Shown here in pieces: positions 12,508-55,939 of a stretch of 64,000 bases of DNA. Both the position numbers and the translations under genes were made by a program. The stretch comes from Siphonodentalium dalli. Its lineage: Eukaryota > Mollusca > Scaphopoda > Gadilida > Siphonodentaliidae. Under the pieces are notes generated by a model, which was not told the origin of the DNA, did no database searches, and was given only the letters and a program-made list of their open reading frames with translations. The stretch spans positions 38,614,426 to 38,678,425 of the forward strand of contig CP136064.1 of assembly GCA_032622095.1 (NCBI GenBank). Reading direction: 5' to 3'. Numbering within the stretch: the first letter of the stretch is position 1; each line of letters begins with the position of its first letter.

Positions 12508-14513
12508 TCTTTATATTGTTTTATTAAATTATTATTCTTTATATTAGAAAACACAAAAGCAAGTAAGAAAGTAACATAATAAATTAGGGTAATCAATGTG
12601 TAAATATGAACACAAATACATGTACATGTAAGCACAAAAAGCAAAGCATCACAAATAATCGACCAGATCCTTCGATGCTCAACCCTTGTTTTAATTCATC
12701 TCAGTTATGGCCCTTAGTTCTGAAATATGGTTCTTTAGTTCATCCATTTTTAGTGATTATTGGTTGAACAGGTTCACTCTTATGGCCAAAAAAACTCGTC
12801 CATCTTTGATGCGGAACCCTTGTTTCTGATGTGTTTACAGAGAAATGAATCGTTCGGGACTTGCAAAGTTTGATTTAATGATTGTTTCCAGAATCAAATA
12901 TTTCATTTCTAAAAAAGCCACCGGTCAAACGAATTCACACTATTCAGGGAATGTGTTGCCTAGCAGCCATTTATTGTCTTTTCGATGAGTATCTCTGCTC
13001 TAATCCTTCGTAGGATGCTATTGTTCACATATTGTGTCAAACAAACTGATGATTAATCATTTCATTGTCAGCACCTGTTTCAGTTATCGAACACAAAGCA
13101 GTTTCCGATTAATATGGACCCTTTAGAAAATAATATTACATGTATACCTGTAAGTTATTGTGGTGGATTTTCACACAGGACGAGCGATCACCGACACTGA
13201 CGATTAACAGATTGCAAGGAATCCTACACTTGGTGCCTGAATAAGACACGATCAGTAACGCGGACCACATGCCCATTTGTCTACACCATATTGGGTAATG
13301 CTTTGTCGGGCGAATGTTTAGTAGTAATCAGCCTCTCGCATTTTAATTTACCGTATATTTCTGTCTATAAGTCCAAACTTTCTGACCCACTATTTCCCCT
13401 CAAAATGCACAATATACATCGGTAAGTCATTACTAGTAGGGGGGGGGGCTGAATTCTGAGCTACTACCACAAACACAGGTGAGTTTGGCAGTCACTGCGA
13501 TGAACAGTGCCGACCTTTTTCCTCAAATCAAGGTCTGTATCAAAGAAATGTCTAATTAAAAATAAAACAATTAAAATATTAATAGTTATTATCAGTGTAT
13601 TTATTCCCTATCCAATGAATACAAAATTATCCATTATACGAATCCAGCATGAGGCCATCTCTGCCTGAGGAATGGCTTTTGATTTTGATCGGTACTGTGA
13701 ACAAAATACAAAGAAAGCAGGCATGAAGAACGTATAGCACGTGACATAAGCTCTGCTCATGACGTAACTAACACCTGTTACTGCAAGACAGTATGACAAT
13801 GTGTCTTTTGCCAACCGTGGTAGTCTTTGATGTCGGCTTTTAATAATGCTACTGTTATAAAAGTCGTTGTATCCATTGTATGCTTTTGTGCTTACATGCG
13901 TTTAGTTCATTAACTTGAGATCTAAGAAAGACGATCTGTTTTAATTTGGTTTCTGTACGAAGTTTCAATGTTCCTGCTTGTTGTCTCAAGTGCAAGGAAA
14001 TGGCTACTTTTCAGTGATAAACATCCAAATTTTCTCCCGACAGGGCACCTGGTATGTGCTTCCCAATTAACCCAACCCCTAGGGGAAACCATGGTTGAAC
14101 ATAGGCTCCAAGCCGTGAATGTCACACCATGTTACCATCAATCCATCACAATAAGGTATATGTTCTGCCAACAGTCCTGGCAATTCATAGCAATTTGACA
14201 TTTATTCAGAAGAATGATCAGCAGAAAATGTCAAAATCTCATATCGCTCTCTCCATAATGTATTTGTTCAACATAAATGTCATCATGAAAAAAGCAGGCC
14301 ATCGTGGGACGATGCAACCGATGTCATGGTTCCCCTCATGTTGACGACTCTGACCAATCAAAGACGTTGTTTCTTACTGGAGGTGGAACATTATAGTTTC
14401 TTTTGGAAATGTTTGCTTTCAGTAGTTTCCAGACTAATAAGTATGTTTTGTTGAGTTTTAATGTACATGTAATATATTTGTTTCCACTGTGAAAGATCTC
14501 TTTTATTTAACAG
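12508..14513. other. Upstream region of AP2M1, no first exon identified
   Basis: Holds a copy of the atggcccttagttctg repeat tail (12700-12830), a G-homopolymer near 13440 and AT-rich DNA. The non-coding first exon and promoter of AP2M1 should lie here or further upstream, but nothing decisive is seen. Confidence 0.5.
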
Positions 14514-45247
<30,734 letters not shown>

Positions 45248-45406
45248 TGTAGGCTTCATCAATAGACTAGAGTATACGTTTATAGGACAGAACTAAACAG
45301 TTGATAGTCTCTTATCGCTGGTCCAGCTCACAGATTGCATAGATGGACGGATTCCTCAAGATCACAATTGTCAGAACTTTTATCCATATATCAATCAGTA
45401 AATTAT

Positions 45407-45643
45407 TTAATCCTTTCTTTATTAAATTAATTCTCCCATCAGTTAATATATTGGAAATATACATGGGAATGGTCTATTCTTCATCTGGAGGGATGCTCGA
45501 GATATATGAGCAGACAACAGACATATGAAAAGATAATACAGTGCAGAAGGATTCCTATTAATTGGTGAGAAATGTTCAGATAACCTATTAGCTGTACATT
45601 TCCAAAGGAAACTTATCAATGAGTATTTAGTAAAGAAGGGGTT
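45407..45643. repeat. Dispersed repeat in the probable AP2M1 3' UTR
   Basis: A diverged copy (ttatttaatcctttctttat ... tagtaaagaaggggttaatg) 160 bp after the stop codon, between it and the nearest AATAAA. It would be transcribed if the transcript ends near 45.8 kb. Confidence 0.6.
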
Positions 45644-45797
45644 AATGGGGGGGGTATATTTTACTGAAAATTGGGAAAACTGTCTAAGTTTGACATGTGT
45701 ACTTAATATTTTGCGCTTCATGACTACAAATACCTTTTGTTGTGAATAATACAGACAAAACTGAAAATTGAGTATATTATGTGTCTTATAAAGGCAT

Positions 45798-45834
45798 AAT
45801 AAAGTGGTTTATTTATGCAAAATATCGGAATAAA
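45798..45834 (+). promoter_or_regulatory. Candidate AP2M1 polyadenylation signals
   Basis: Two AATAAA hexamers lie at 45798-45803 and about 45829-45834, roughly 0.55 kb after the stop codon. Either could end the transcript. There is no transcript evidence, and the AT-rich context makes chance hexamers common. Confidence 0.35.
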
Positions 45835-46683
45835 AATGGCATTTTGCCTTGATCGAGAGTGCTAACAAGATAGAGTTCTCCCTCTTGCTTTGCTCCAAAT
45901 GCGCCTGAAGTTTCTGTTCTAAAAATAGCCCGCAAAACGGTCACGAAAAGTTGTACGTATTATGCCAGAAATTCAAAATAAAATATGTTAATTCGTAGAA
46001 GCATTTCCAGACAGGTGTCTTTCGATTCATGTTTATTATTTTGTACTCCCGAAACTATATAAAACTTGTTAGGAAGAAAAAGACCATCTTTAACACTTTA
46101 ATAGATTTTAATAAAATTTGAACAGAAATTAAGAGTTTAGGAGATCCATATGACATTGATCAATATCAGTTTTGTTATGTGTTGTTAACAAAAATGGGAC
46201 GCTATTCAATATGCATTCTAACTTTTGATACCCATATTCTGTAGTATTTGCTGTAGGGTCCCCTACTTGTACACCACGATGAGCTGTTTGTTATCATTAA
46301 TTGCCATGACGTATTGCGCTGTGAGTTGTATCACTGATAATTTACACATATCATGCTGGTTTTGTTGCTGGCATACAGTAACTAATCACTCTTAATTGCT
46401 GGTTGTCACACCTGACATGTTTTAGCAGTTCTGAGCATTTTTACTTTAGTTCTCAACTTGCTGGTGTGAAGTAAAAATGGGTGTGATTTATGACAAATGC
46501 ATGTTTAGGTTTTCAACTGGACTTGGAAATTGTCATGATTTAAAAAATGTAACTTGCTTACCATTGTATTCTGTTCAAAACGAACGGCTTCAAAATTGAT
46601 GAGCGCTACAACTGAGAAATCTAGATGTGATAGTATTTCTAACTATAGCTTTTGTGTAATATAGGGCACAGGTTGCCAACATA

Positions 46684-46874
46684 CAGTAATGCCCTAAGTA
46701 ATCGACTCCATAATCACAGCAGAATTATGGGTAATAAGGCTTGTTGCCATTCATTGGAAAGCTCTCGCCGAGAGCTTTCTGATGAATGGCAACAAGCCAT
46801 ATTTCCGACGAAATCCTGAAAAGTTACCCATAATTCTGCTGTGGTTATGGAGTCGATTACTTAGGGCATTACTG
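46684..46874. mobile_element. Tc1/mariner-type MITE, near-perfect palindrome
   Basis: Ends CAGTAATGCCCTAAGTAATC and inverse, flanked by TA at 46682-46683 and 46875-46876. The loop is formed by gctctcgccgagagc. A one-sided copy lies at about 39645-39800 in intron 7. Confidence 0.85.
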
Positions 46875-47045
46875 TATATCCCATGCAGTGGTCTATTATA
46901 CTAAACATTATAACTTTTCTAATTGTCATATTTAAATATTGATAAAATAATCATATCTTCATGAGTATTATAATTGTTTAGCTTAAAACCTGATTTGTCT
47001 TAAAACTAAAAGAACAATGTTCACAGATAAATTAATTTTTTGCTA

Positions 47046-47441
47046 TTAACCCTTTCAGTGCCAGGGGCCGATCTCATCGGCCCTAATTTACGGTCTGTAA
47101 AATCGGCCCTAAAATATTTGGTTTTTTGTTTGTTTTTTTTTGGGGTTGAATTTTTTTTGGGTATGCTTAAGCATGCTATAGCGAATTTAAAAACAAACTG
47201 GATAAAACCTTAGGGGCATGTTATAACTCAAAACTATCACCAAGTATTCATAGTAATAATTTTGATGCCCATGAAAAACGTGAGATTCCCTGGCACTAAA
47301 CCCACAAAATAAGTCTGTTAAAGAATATAAGAAAAAATATTAAAATTGTAAACAATAATAACAAATGATGAAAAATTGTTAGGCCAATGCATTCTCTTAT
47401 ATATGCGAGGCGACCTATGGTCCTGGCACTGAAAGGGTTAA
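47046..47441. mobile_element. TTAA MITE with CCCTTTCAGTGCCAGG ends containing a half core
   Basis: TTAA-flanked, ends CCCTTTCAGTGCCAGG and inverse. A different shell from the CCCAACA family, but it contains gccaatgcattctcttatat and half of the same palindromic core, ending abruptly at cctatggtcc. Confidence 0.8.
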
Positions 47442-47680
47442 TACATGTACAATTTTACAGCATATAGAATTGCACTATTTGTTACATGAGCCGCATCAGA
47501 CAACAAAGCCAGCATGATGTGAATTGAGGGTTTTGCAATATCAGTTGTAATTATAGGCGTATCATTCCATGTACAAATGTATACGTATGTGTTTTTATTT
47601 GTTAATGTATACAAATGTATAAATATGCACGAGTAAGCAGATGATCACGACGAATGTTATCAGTGTTCCATTCCAACAAC

Positions 47681-47941
47681 CAAGCCTTGAAATAGTGTGT
47701 CTGTCATTTGCAGAATAAGGACTAAGGTCCCCAGAGGGTGAATTTAGTGATACTACCCCGCATAGTGGGCTAGCATCACCAAATTCACCCTCTGGGGACC
47801 TCATTCTGCTTACATCTCAGCAGAATGAGGTTCCCAGAGGGTGAATTTGGTGATGCTAGCCCGCTATGCGGGGTAGCATCACTAAATTCACCCTCTGGGG
47901 ACCTCATTCTGCAAATGACAGACACGCTATTTCAAGGCATT
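47681..47941. mobile_element. Dimeric palindromic hAT-like MITE, downstream of AP2M1
   Basis: Two tandem palindromes joined by the same linker (ctgcttacatctcagcag) as the exon 6 copy. The target duplication is CCAACAAC (47673-47680 and 47942-47949). The last three bases of the right terminus are altered. Confidence 0.85.
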
Positions 47942-48053
47942 CCAACAACCATCATTCCAAATTTGAATAACTTCATTGTGATATATGGTATATGTTATTT
48001 ATCCAACAGAAATTAGCAGGATAATATCCAGTGTTTTCATTTCACCTCACAAC

Positions 48054-48406
48054 TTAAAGGGGTACTGTAGACTAAATCTGGTCTTTTATGAGACCATCTC
48101 TTTTTATACTCAACAGAATATATGCAACAAATGAATAAATTTGAGCCATCGATTAGTGCAAAATACGCTCATGTGCTCTATGAACGATGCAAACAACATG
48201 GTAATTATAATAAAATGAATTTATGACTCAAGCCATGTATTCATTTTCATCATAATTACCATGTTGTTTGCATCTTTCATTAAGCGCATGAGTGTATTTT
48301 GCACAAGACCATTGCTCAAATTCATTCATTTTTGTGTGCAATTCTGTTGATTATAAAAGGAGATGATCCCATAAATGTCCAGATTTAGTGTACAGTACCC
48401 CTTTAA
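48054..48406. mobile_element. TTAA MITE with AGGGGTACTGTA-type ends
   Basis: TTAA AGGGGTACTGTAGACTAA ... TTAGTGTACAGTACCCCT TTAA. An internal foldback is built on ttaccatgttgtttgcat. Its right TTAA (48403-48406) is also the left TTAA of the next element, so the two abut exactly. Confidence 0.85.
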
Positions 48407-48664
48407 CCCTTCCATGACTGGGGCTTACTGAAATTTTTCGAAAACCCTGTGCCAATGCATTCTCTTATATATGTGAGTCTCCCATAGGGATCCTCACATA
48501 TATAAGAGAAAACATTGGCCTAACAATCTTTACCTTGACCTTGTAAGCCAGTGCATTCTCTTATATATGCGAGGCTCCCAATGGGAGACTCGCATATATA
48601 GGAGAATGCACTGGCACAAGATCTTTAATGTTGCATCAGCGCAGCTCCTGCCATAAAAGGGTTA
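48403..48664. mobile_element. TTAA-type element with CCCTTCCATGACTGG end and two diverged cores
   Basis: Begins TTAACCCTTCCATGACTGGG and ends ccataaaagggtta. Two diverged hairpin cores (gagtctcccatagggatcct; gaggctcccaatgggagact) show an older branch of the core family. Related shells occur at 28882-28977, 37304-37518 and 24830-25022/42030-42205. Confidence 0.7.
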
Positions 48665-48700
48665 TGAAGACTGCCCATACATTTGCATTCAATTCATGGT

Positions 48701-48977
48701 TTAACCCTTTACCCAACAGAAGGGCCCTGTGCCAATGCATTCTCTTATATATGCGAGTCAACCATAGGTCGCCTCGCATATATAAGAGAATGCATTGGCT
48801 TAACACATTAAAAATTATAAAATTGTTAAAGAATGTAAGAAAAAATGGTAAAAAGTGTTAAAAAAAGATTTCAATGATATCCATATTTGTATGGTTCTAT
48901 TGAGACAGACCGAAGATATTTTAGGCTGTTGAAGCTTTATTTGGCCGGTTTTGGCCGTTTTGTTGGGTAAAGGGTTA
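48701..48977. mobile_element. TTAA MITE, CCCTTTACCCAACA family, internally deleted
   Basis: Both TTAA termini are kept, but the second hairpin core and part of the spacer are missing (about 110 bp shorter). The remaining core carries a gagtcaacc variant. Confidence 0.85.
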
Positions 48978-49518
48978 AATACTAAAATGAATGTATTCAT
49001 GCTATGGATTAACATTGCCCCAGACATAGTTATATAGTCATCAGGAACACTGAAAACACTCACGCATTATGTTCATACCCCATTATTTATTTAGCCAAAT
49101 AATTGTCATTATTAAATGAACCAAAATATGTTATACATCAATCTCAGACAGCTATATAATATACATGTCAGTAAAAGTCAAAGTAATTCTGATGTTCATT
49201 TGATATTCATGTTTATTCTCTCTCATCTCATGGAACATCATTATATTAATTATTCACGCGGGTAGTAGATTACAACCTTGTCACTTATCAGCCAACTTGT
49301 TACAAAGTGTAAATGTCATTATTAAAGAGTTATTGATACTGAAAATAATAACAAAGTCAATCTATTTGTTATAGTTTTTTTTACAGACTTAATTATGTTA
49401 TTTCACATGAACCAACATCTAAGGCCTATAATAGTCTTTGATACAATCATGAGACCGTTTCAACTGCTCATTAATTCTGCTTCTTCAAGAATCCATTGCT
49501 AAAGCTAGTTTCTCATAA

Positions 49519-49890
49519 TTAACCCTTTACCCAACAAACCGGCCAAAACCGGCCAAATAAAGCTGCAACAGCCTAAATTATCTTGGGTCTGTCTCAATAA
49601 AACCATACAAATATGGATATCATTGGAACCGGCTCATTGACCACATTGTGATAGTTACAGTTATACCCTGTGCCAATGCATTCTCTTATATATGCGAGTC
49701 GACCATAGGTCGCCTCGCATATATAAGAGAATGCACTTTTTACCATTTTTTCTTACATTCTTTAACAATTTTATAATTTTTAATGTGTTAAGCCAATGCA
49801 TTCTCTTATATATGCGAGGCGACCTATGGTCGACTCGCATATATAAGAGAATGCATTGGCACAGGGCCGTTCTGTTGGGTAAAGGGTTAA
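49519..49890. mobile_element. TTAA MITE, CCCTTTACCCAACA family, inverted copy
   Basis: TTAA at 49519-49522 and 49887-49890, paired cores. A short deletion in the spacer removes the end of the first core. Confidence 0.87.
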
Positions 49891-51494
49891 GTCTGCTAAA
49901 GCTAGTTTCTCAAACGGATATAGTATCTTCCGTCTCTGTACAATAACATGTTAATTGTGACGTTCTTGAGAATGTAACCTCATTGTTTCAGTTAAAATAT
50001 TACAAAAATGAGATTAAACATTTCAATGTGAAACAAATAACCAACCCTACTCTACATCAATTCTTAATGACTAATATCATGAGTGAAGAGAACATGCTTG
50101 TCAGTATTCATAATGCAATTACATTTAGATAAATGTTAGTATTGTATGAATGGATAAAACAGTGTTAAGATTATTCCGTGTTCAGATTTTCTCCTCACCC
50201 CAGGGTTGGTGCTGAACCATTTTTTTTTGCCACATTAAATTATTTTTTGTCAAATTTAATTGACAGTTTTATTGGGGAATTTGAAGGAAATTCTCATTTT
50301 GTTATATTTTTTATATGCTTTAAAATCTACCCACAGACACAGGTAAAATGAACTAGTAAAGCAAGTTGGTATTAAATATCAAAGTAGTAACAAATATGTA
50401 AGCGACATCCGGAAATTACGCCATTTCAATATTGCTACACAGTCATAAAATTTATTTCGCTCTGCATCGTTGCTGACAAATTAATCAGTCGCCATTCACA
50501 TTCGGCTGATTAACCTATTGTCTAAAACTCGCTGGTCATAAAACACTGACATCATAAATGTGGTATACAATGTTGCCATTAATATACATTGTTGCAATAA
50601 CTGCATGCATCCCTAATCCAAACAGACAAAGGGGGGATTGGCTGGAGACATATACAACGGTAGCGATGGTATAGTGGGTGTGTTGACTTTCTATGGTGCA
50701 ATTTAGTGACAATTAGTCATCATAATTACTGTGTCATAGTTATGTCGCATGCCGATTTTCTCGTACAATGAGTCTACATGTAATTGCGTCTCACGGAGGT
50801 TGATCTGTACTCAACATGCAGCGATATTGTATTCTTTATGAAACAGTTGCATAATCTCTCCGAATTAAATCATGGCAATCCCCAACATATAGGAGCTAAG
50901 CTCATTCACTCGCATGCACATAGTCTGTTTTATTGATATCGATTTAACTCAATGCATGTTTATCTACATACATTTATTTCATGCATATTAAGACAGTTCC
51001 CCTATTCCCTCTAATATTAGAGGGTTTTGGGGAATGAAGATGAGTCAGAACTGCTGGAGGAAAAGCAGCTGAGAGGAAGTCTTGGGAATATAATGAGCAA
51101 CGTATAAATAAGAACCAAAATAGAAAAAGAGGCCGATTCTAATGAGCGATTGGAAATTATGTCCCCAGTGGTGCCAGGATTTTTTTTTTTTTTTTTTAAT
51201 TATTATAGAGGGCGGACTCAGTCCTGGTCAGCGTGCCGAACGAGTACTCAAGACCAGGAGGGTCCTAACGGTGATCGCCATACGATACATGAGACAGGTG
51301 TTACGGGCGATACAAGGACCAATCATCACTGTCCGTGTGACCGAAGAAGGCCAAAAGACGGTCCATCTTTTCCTCAATTTTTGAATATATATATATTGAT
51401 TTTTTTTTATGATTATTATATATATATTTTTTTTTTTTTTATTTTAATTGAAATTGGAAGAGATTAGGTAACATTGCCAGGATTAATGAAAGTA
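49891..51494. other. Intergenic DNA, no gene recognised
   Basis: AT-rich. A GC-richer patch at 51200-51375, between a T-homopolymer (about 17) and AT repeats, is open in two frames but has no recognised product. Confidence 0.5.
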
Positions 51495-51495
51495 T

Positions 51496-51614
51496 TTAAT
51501 AACAAAATACAGACTTTGATACAAGTGCGAACAACATATCAAACGAATATACATGCATACTCAACATAACAATAAGATACAATTGATCGCGAGGTTTGAC
51601 TCATTTATATGTTG
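51496..51614. repeat. 120-bp direct duplication, left copy
   Basis: ttaataacaaaatacagact ... catttatatgttg, repeated at 52414-52532 with about five mismatches. The two copies bracket a ~0.8-kb chimeric insertion. Confidence 0.85.
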
Positions 51615-51931
51615 CTTTGGTTATCATGAAAACCATGTTTGGTGGAAAGCTTCAAACATTCCTGGATGGTCCTATACGTATATGCCAAGTTTAATGCTCT
51701 TTATCACAAAATGCGCAAGAATTCCAGGGCTGGAAACCTACATCATGGTTGGCTTGGAAATGGCGGCAAGATATCGTGCCTGGCAATTTCAATATCGTTT
51801 TTTCCCTATATCTTTCAAAGATATCAGCAAGACATGTCAAGCTATTAGACTAATGAGCTATCCCAACAACTCATATCGAATACAGCAAAACTGGGTATCA
51901 AACATTGTTTTTAAGAAGATTTGAAAATTTA
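51615..51931. repeat. 317-bp segment also present at 53416-53735
   Basis: Starts ctttggttatcatgaaaacc and matches the downstream copy closely (ggtggaaagcttcaaacatt and gctggaaacctacatcatgg in both). At the left junction 'ttg' is shared between target and source, compatible with a microhomology-guided template switch. Open frames through it have no recognised homology. Confidence 0.85.
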
Positions 51932-51932
51932 A

Positions 51933-52413
51933 AGGTACTCAATCCGATAAAACTCCTCTCAATTACTATTTCAATGGCTTCGGGGGTCAAAAATATTTGA
52001 ATCGAGTCGAGGAAGTCACCCATCAAAGCTCAGATTTGTTAGATATCGATTTTAGAAATCTATTATTTTTCATTATCGGGAATACTTTCTGGCCCAGAAC
52101 ACAGTCAAAATTGCGTTATTATTACCACTTGATTTTAGAGTTATCCATCCTTGTCTGTTTGAATAGTGTTTTGGTGTACACATCTCGAGCAGATTACGAA
52201 ATTGAATGCAATTATTTAGTACTCATCTCGAGAAAATAACAAATTTCAAAAATCAATATCTAATAACTCTGAGCTTTGTTTGATGGGTTCCTCGACTCGA
52301 ATCAAATATTTTTTACCCCCAAAGCCAAAGAAATAGTAATATAGGACCCTCTGATCGGATTGTTGTTGTTGGAATCTGTTGAGATGGGGACCCTCTGATC
52401 GGATTGAGTACCT
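51933..52413. mobile_element. TTAA MITE with AGGTACTCAATCCGAT ends
   Basis: TTAA at 51929-51932 and 52414-52417, ends AGGTACTCAATCCGAT and inverse. The interior includes inverted blocks around cgactcgaatcaaatatttt. Left and right flanks come from two different loci, so this copy marks a rearrangement junction. A related copy lies inverted at about 55940-56385. Confidence 0.82.
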
Positions 52414-52532
52414 TTAATAACAAAATACAGACTTTGATCCAAGTGCGAACAACATATCAAATGAATATATATGCGTACTCAACATAACAATAAGATACAA
52501 TTGATCGCGAGGTTTGACTCATTTATATGTTG
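52414..52532. repeat. 120-bp direct duplication, right copy
   Basis: Partner of 51496-51614. Its first four bases are the right TTAA of the 51933-52413 MITE. Confidence 0.85.
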
Positions 52533-53415
52533 AGAAATTACACGGCCATGTTGTTCTTATTAAGAACAATCACGATGTTAACAGAAAGGGATTAATTGTT
52601 AACTTACCAAGTGAAATTTTATGTGAGCATGAAAAGTATAACACTGCATGTTGAGTAAAGATCAATGGCCGCCAGACATTCACAGGTCAATTTGTTAAGG
52701 TGGATAAATCCGTGAGGAGATCAATGCTGGTGAGCTTGGCAGACTCATTGGTCGAGAATAGTGACGAACGACATACCTAACTATGTCATAATAATTGTGA
52801 CTACCAAATGTAACTAAATTACACCAATGTAAGTCAGCAAACCTATTATGCCATCAATACTGTGGTACGTGAGTCTCCAGCCATAAATTTAAAAACAATT
52901 TAATACACCTTTTGCTGTTTTCATGCAAAGTGACGGTATCTACATTAAGAGTATGTTACAAACTACTTATACATAAACAATGAAATATTTTCCGGCCATC
53001 GCTTTTTTCTTACTCATATTTTAACCATGGTCGATAAGCTGTTTGATGAAAGTTTGATATCGACCGAATCAAGTGATTACCATTTTGTGAAAACTAAAGA
53101 TTACACATAACTTTCGACATATCACTGCTGACCACGTTAAGTTGATAGATTTCTTGACCGGGTTCCCCTTTATTTTGTCTGTAAGTCGCACACGTAATGA
53201 ACAATCCACTTTAATGATGTTTTATGACTAGATAGTTCACATTCCATAATTAAAAACTGACATGCCAAAATTTTTGCCAAATAAAATTTTATTTTGCCAA
53301 ATGAAAATATTTTTCCTATTGGCAAGCGGCAATGCGACCCCTTCCTCACACTGCCCAATAATAATAATTCAGTGGTATATAGGATTGTATTGACTAAAAA
53401 TGTATGGCGCCTTTG

Positions 53416-53735
53416 CTTTGGTTACCATGACAACCATGTTTGGTGGAAAGCTTCAAACATTCCGGGATGGTCCTATACGTATATGCCAACTTTAATGCTC
53501 TTATCACAAAATGCGCAAGAATTCCAGGGCTGGAAACCTACATCATGGAAATTGGCTTGGAAATGGCAGCAAGATATCGTGCCTGGCAATTTCAATATTC
53601 TTTTTTCCTATATCTTTCAAAGATATCAGCAAGACACGTCAAGCTATTAGAATAATGAGCTATCCCAACAACTCATCTCGAATACAGCAAAACTGGGTAT
53701 CAAACATTGTTTTTAAGAAGATTTGAAAATTTAAA
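53416..53735. repeat. Probable source copy of the 51615-51931 segment
   Basis: It continues on both sides into unduplicated DNA and lacks the MITE found at the end of the upstream copy, so it looks like the older context. Confidence 0.8.
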
Positions 53736-54511
53736 TTTCACAGCCTCGGAAAATTGTGAACGAAGACACTTAAATCTTTTCAACCATATATTTATATGGG
53801 AAAGGGATTCATAGTGAGCTAGGCAAAATTAATACATAGGTCTTTCACTATCTGTTTTGACTGAGTTATTAATTTAGGTGAAGAAAATGATAGATACTCA
53901 CACCAACACGACACATCTTACCACTATTTTCGAGCAAATTATGCGGTAGATTCACGGCCTCTCAATGCAAATTGAGGCTTCTCAGTTTTCTGTGTAAGCC
54001 TCTCAATGCAATTCGTATTTTTTTTTATGGAATGTAAACAGCGGGCCTGGTGGGTCAACACTTTTTTGCATTGTATCACCTAGAGTGCTTGCACCAACTG
54101 GTGTGGGTAAAAATTTCCCGATACGGGCATTTTTGTGGCCTTACACCATTACTGTGCATAATCTCAAGAACTTACATTGAAATTCTGGAAGCAAAATGCA
54201 TCAACGATGAATACAAACTGAAACTACCAACTTTGTTAAAAAAAAATCATGAAAAACCAAGAAAAGTGCTTCTGACCCACCCTTGGAGTTGGTGAACCCT
54301 ATTTTTTGCTTCAAAGGCAAGCAATTTCCAACTACTTTCGGTGTGAATCCGTGTGATTCATATTACACCAAGCAACACGCTTTACTAAACATAATGGTAT
54401 GCAAGAGACCCAACAAGGGAAAGGTGGAGTTGTAAGTACAATTCATAAGTATTAGATATGATACATCATCCCTCTTGAGACGCTTTTAACCGTATATAAT
54501 TATTATGTACT

Positions 54512-54778
54512 AGCTGATGTGCCCGACTTCGTCCGGGCTATTTAGGGTTTTCTTTGTGGTCGCATCCATCTGGGAACTATTGTTCGATCGGTCCAGACAC
54601 ATGTCTATATGAGCGAGGTCAAGGACATGATCGCACGTGAAATTGGACCCGCCCATATTGTTCCCGGGATCAAAGTAGGTCTATATACCAAATTTGAGTC
54701 GGATCAGTCGAGCAGTTTTCGAGTCTATAACAAACAAACATACAGACAGACAGACAGAAGTTCCAAAATATATAGGAG
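54512..54778 (+). repeat. Repeat headed 'gcccgacttcgtccgggc', copy 1
   Basis: Starts actagctgatgtgcccgact, has 'ccaaatttgagtcggatcag', then CAGA repeats and the end ttccaaaatatataggagat. A dispersed family with a conserved head and tail, probably a SINE or the 3' end of a non-LTR element. The class is not established here. Confidence 0.65.
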
Positions 54779-54992
54779 ATAAAAAACATGAGATAGTTGG
54801 TTTTCCAATAAATTGCATGTCCTTGATTACTGTTAATGTGCGTATCTTTAGTACGTGATTCACATTTGAGAAGATGCAGGCCAAATTTGGTCGTGGTGTG
54901 GAGATATTTGACCAAGAGTTACGCTCTCTTTTGGACTTAGAATTAAAAAAATTTAGGGTCTCCATATTATAACTTTGGCAATATTGAATACT

Positions 54993-55685
54993 AGCTGGGG
55001 CACCCGGTGTTGCTCGGTTAAAGAATGAGTAAATTATTAGTGCCCTGCAAGTCATTTAACCCTTTGAGTGCCAGGTCCGATTTTTGTATCAACCCATATA
55101 CCCTGTGCCAATGCATTCTCTTATATGCGAGTCGACCATAGGTCGCCTCGCATATATAAGAGAATGCATTGGCTTAACATTTTGTTTGTTTTTTTTTGTT
55201 TTTTTTTTACAATTTTTTACAATTTTAATATATTTTATTATATTCTTTAACAGACTTATTGTGTAGGTTAGGGCCGATAATATCGGCCCCTGGCACTCAA
55301 AGGGTTAAATTAATTATTAGTCACCTGAGGTAAACATCATCTATTGCATAACACTCTCTGGATAAAGTTAGCTCTATTTTTTTAAGTTGGTAATAAACGC
55401 TGTTTTTTATTTTTATTATTAGTGCATCTTTAAGTCATTTGAGGTCAATGGCATCTATCCCATGACACTTCCCGTGTCAAGTCATGGTCGCCCATGGCCG
55501 GACTGTGAGTATTTTTGTTAAATTAATCATTAGTGCCCCTTTAAAACACCGGACGCAGACGGCCCCACCTATGCTAATACACTCACCGGTTCAGTTGACC
55601 CATGTGTACAAACTGTCAGCTCCGTCGGTCCAGCCGTTTTGTCGCCCATAGCCGAACAGACGAACATAACTGAGTTTTATTAGTA
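54993..55685 (+). repeat. Diverged 'ctagctggggcacccggtgt' repeat interrupted by a TTAA MITE
   Basis: The head ctagctggggcacccgg and the tail agccgttttgtcgcccatag flank a decayed interior. The MITE at 55056-55308 inserted near its start. Confidence 0.5.
55056..55308. mobile_element. TTAA MITE with CCCTTTGAGTGCCAGG ends and one hairpin core
   Basis: TTAA at 55056-55059 and 55305-55308. One core copy and a T-rich spacer lie between the ends. Inserted into a repeat of the cccgacttcgtccggg group. The right end includes a small inverted pair gggccgataatatcggccc. Confidence 0.82.
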
Positions 55686-55939
55686 TATTTATTAGAATAT
55701 ATGTCTTGCTATTTGGTACACGTTCTCAATTGGGAAGACGTAGGTCAAGATCGAATTTGGTCATGGTCTGATGATTTTTTGACCGAGTTAAACCCTTTTT
55801 TGACTTATAAATCAAAATGTTTTGGGTTGATTTCTGAAAGTCAAGTTGAAATAACAGTTTTGTGAAAATATTTTTGTTAGTACTTTTGTTTCCCAACTAA
55901 GCCACCACCGCCTTTTTCGAGCGGCCTTTTATTCAGTTA

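Noticed and set aside
51142-51467. GC-rich open frame after a T-homopolymer as a coding exon
   Set aside because: Two frames are equally open, no splice sites fit well, and no family is recognised.
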